Of a stretch of 64,000 bases of DNA, positions 63,815 to 64,000 are shown piece after piece. A model generated the notes under the pieces. The model saw nothing but the letters and a program-made list of their open reading frames with translations, did not search any database and had not been told where the DNA came from. Positions within the stretch are counted from its first letter, which is position 1, and each line of letters opens with the position of its first letter. The DNA comes from Procambarus clarkii (lineage: Eukaryota; Arthropoda; Malacostraca; Decapoda; Cambaridae): positions 25,434,562 through 25,498,561 of the forward strand of contig NC_091172.1 in assembly GCF_040958095.1 (NCBI RefSeq), written 5' to 3'. A program made the translations under genes and the position numbers.

Positions 63815-64000
63815 TGGATAGTGTGTCATGGATAGTGTGTCATGGATAGTGTGTCATGGATAGTGTGTCATGGATAGTGTGTCATGGATAGTGTGTCATG
63901 GATAGTGTGTCATGGATAGTGTGTCATGGATAGTGTGTCATGGATAGTGTGTCATGGATAGTGTGTCATGGATAGTGTGTCATGGATAGTGTGTCATGGA
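63815..64000 (+). repeat. 14-bp minisatellite running off the window
   Basis: The unit TGGATAGTGTGTCA repeats about 13 times with no variation up to the last base. The true length is unknown. Confidence 0.95.

Overview
The window looks like intergenic and intronic DNA from a large, repeat-rich arthropod genome, most likely a decapod crustacean such as a crayfish. I infer this from the mix of CR1-like, RNase-H-bearing and Penelope retroelements, BEL and gypsy LTRs, tRNA-derived SINEs, palindromic MITEs, long (AC)n and (TA)n tracts, an arthropod TCAGT initiator and short TTAGG-like blocks. No database search was possible, so family names rest on motifs recognised by eye. Nothing prokaryotic is present.

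Only one segment looks like an ordinary host gene. It has a TATA box and TCAGTT initiator (43414-43450), a leader of about 330 nt, and a first coding exon (43780-43980) with a signal peptide that ends at a consensus splice donor. The exon lies between two large minisatellites: 17-bp units (42281-43350) just upstream of the promoter, and 22-bp units (44024-44966) starting 44 bp into intron 1. A weaker possible terminal exon lies at 55866-56012.

The rest is mobile DNA and tandem repeats. Left third (1-25 kb): CR1-like LINE pieces, a complete non-autonomous BEL-type element with two LTRs that look identical and a 5-bp target duplication (12285-16451), two solo gypsy-like LTRs (one splitting a minisatellite), two Penelope loci, three palindromic MITE families, and six copies of a very short retro-insert that folds into two hairpins with an (AAC)n tail. 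Middle (26-42 kb): head-to-tail CR1-like LINEs embedded in (GT)n, a tandemly duplicated LINE carrying a MITE whose empty site is still visible, and a dispersed element carrying a 51-bp minisatellite with different copy number at each locus. Right third (42-64 kb): the host exon, several large minisatellites, more LINE tails in (AC)n tracts, a SINE interrupting a LINE reading frame with a perfect target duplication, a gypsy-type integrase fragment, and a 14-bp array that runs off the end of the window.

The parts interact mainly as nested insertions. CR1-like copies are bounded on both sides by (AC)n, minisatellites are split by LTRs or palindromes, and SINEs and MITEs sit inside LINE reading frames.
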